This document shows, piece after piece, positions 63,968-64,000 of a stretch of 64,000 nt of DNA (its first letter is position 1; every line of letters starts with the position of its first letter). The position numbers and the translations under genes are program-made. This stretch comes from Bacteroides sp. (GTDB lineage Bacteria > Bacteroidota > Bacteroidia > Bacteroidales > Bacteroidaceae). Where the stretch lies: the NCBI GenBank assembly GCA_017471925.1, contig JAFURM010000013.1, positions 21,887 through 85,886 on the forward strand, read 5' to 3'. The notes under the pieces are model-generated. The model searched no databases, was not told the origin of the DNA, and saw only the letters and a program-made list of their open reading frames with translations.

Positions 63968-64000
63968 GCAGAGAAATATGCTTTAACAGAAAAGAATGAA

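Overview
The window looks like a chromosome segment of a Bacteroidales bacterium, most likely a high-G+C member of the Bacteroidaceae. The signs are Bacteroidetes-type promoters (TTTG about 19-20 bp ahead of TAnnTTTG) before many genes, few recognisable Shine-Dalgarno sites, a 657-residue GyrB, an archaeal-type short phosphatidylserine decarboxylase, and several families typical of the group (DUF2795, DUF3836, DUF4834, Imm17-like). Most of the sequence is G+C-rich housekeeping DNA. The stretch from about 41300 to 44900 is clearly A+T-rich and looks acquired.

Layout. 1-6652: three tandem secreted paralogues with a gingipain-like (clan CD, C25-like) fold and C-terminal HEAT-like repeats. 6653-14793: repeat-rich gap, topA, an outer-membrane barrel protein, a large TPR protein and a Nudix hydrolase. 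15020-20052: U32 peptidase-like protein, thioesterase, a dprA gene broken by an in-frame TAG, an LpxH-like phosphatase, a SufT-like protein and recO. 20272-24735: tRNA-Glu, rpsT, gyrB, a methyltransferase-like protein, a PduO-type adenosyltransferase and a DUF2795 protein. 24806-31919: copper ATPase, birA, yraN, a small possible RHH protein, tadA, a transglutaminase-like protein without its cysteine, DUF4834, pssA and psd. 32090-40550: dnaE, trxA, an Imm17-like protein, tsaE, a metal ABC permease, aroA and small hypotheticals.

40594-48912 is the most interesting region. It holds a two-component system, two short peptides with double-glycine leaders (one of 43 codons, easy to miss), a lipoprotein, a small membrane protein, an HlyD-type adaptor, a C39-peptidase ABC exporter and a DUF3836 protein. 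Four promoters in it carry the same operator: TAAC repeated every 11 bp at a fixed distance from the -7 box. This links the peptides, the exporter and the DUF3836 gene into one regulon, probably driven by the adjacent response regulator. I read it as an inducible peptide secretion system (bacteriocin-like or signalling). No outer-membrane channel is encoded inside it.

48982-64000: an ECF sigma/anti-sigma operon with an outer-membrane barrel protein, a TerB/DnaJ protein, a complete RND efflux operon (adaptor, pump, TolC), rsgA-frr-pyrH, an inositol monophosphatase-family gene overlapping comF, an AraC-type regulator and a small membrane protein. Two 76-bp intergenic repeats (6874 and 51447) are 88 percent identical and unexplained.
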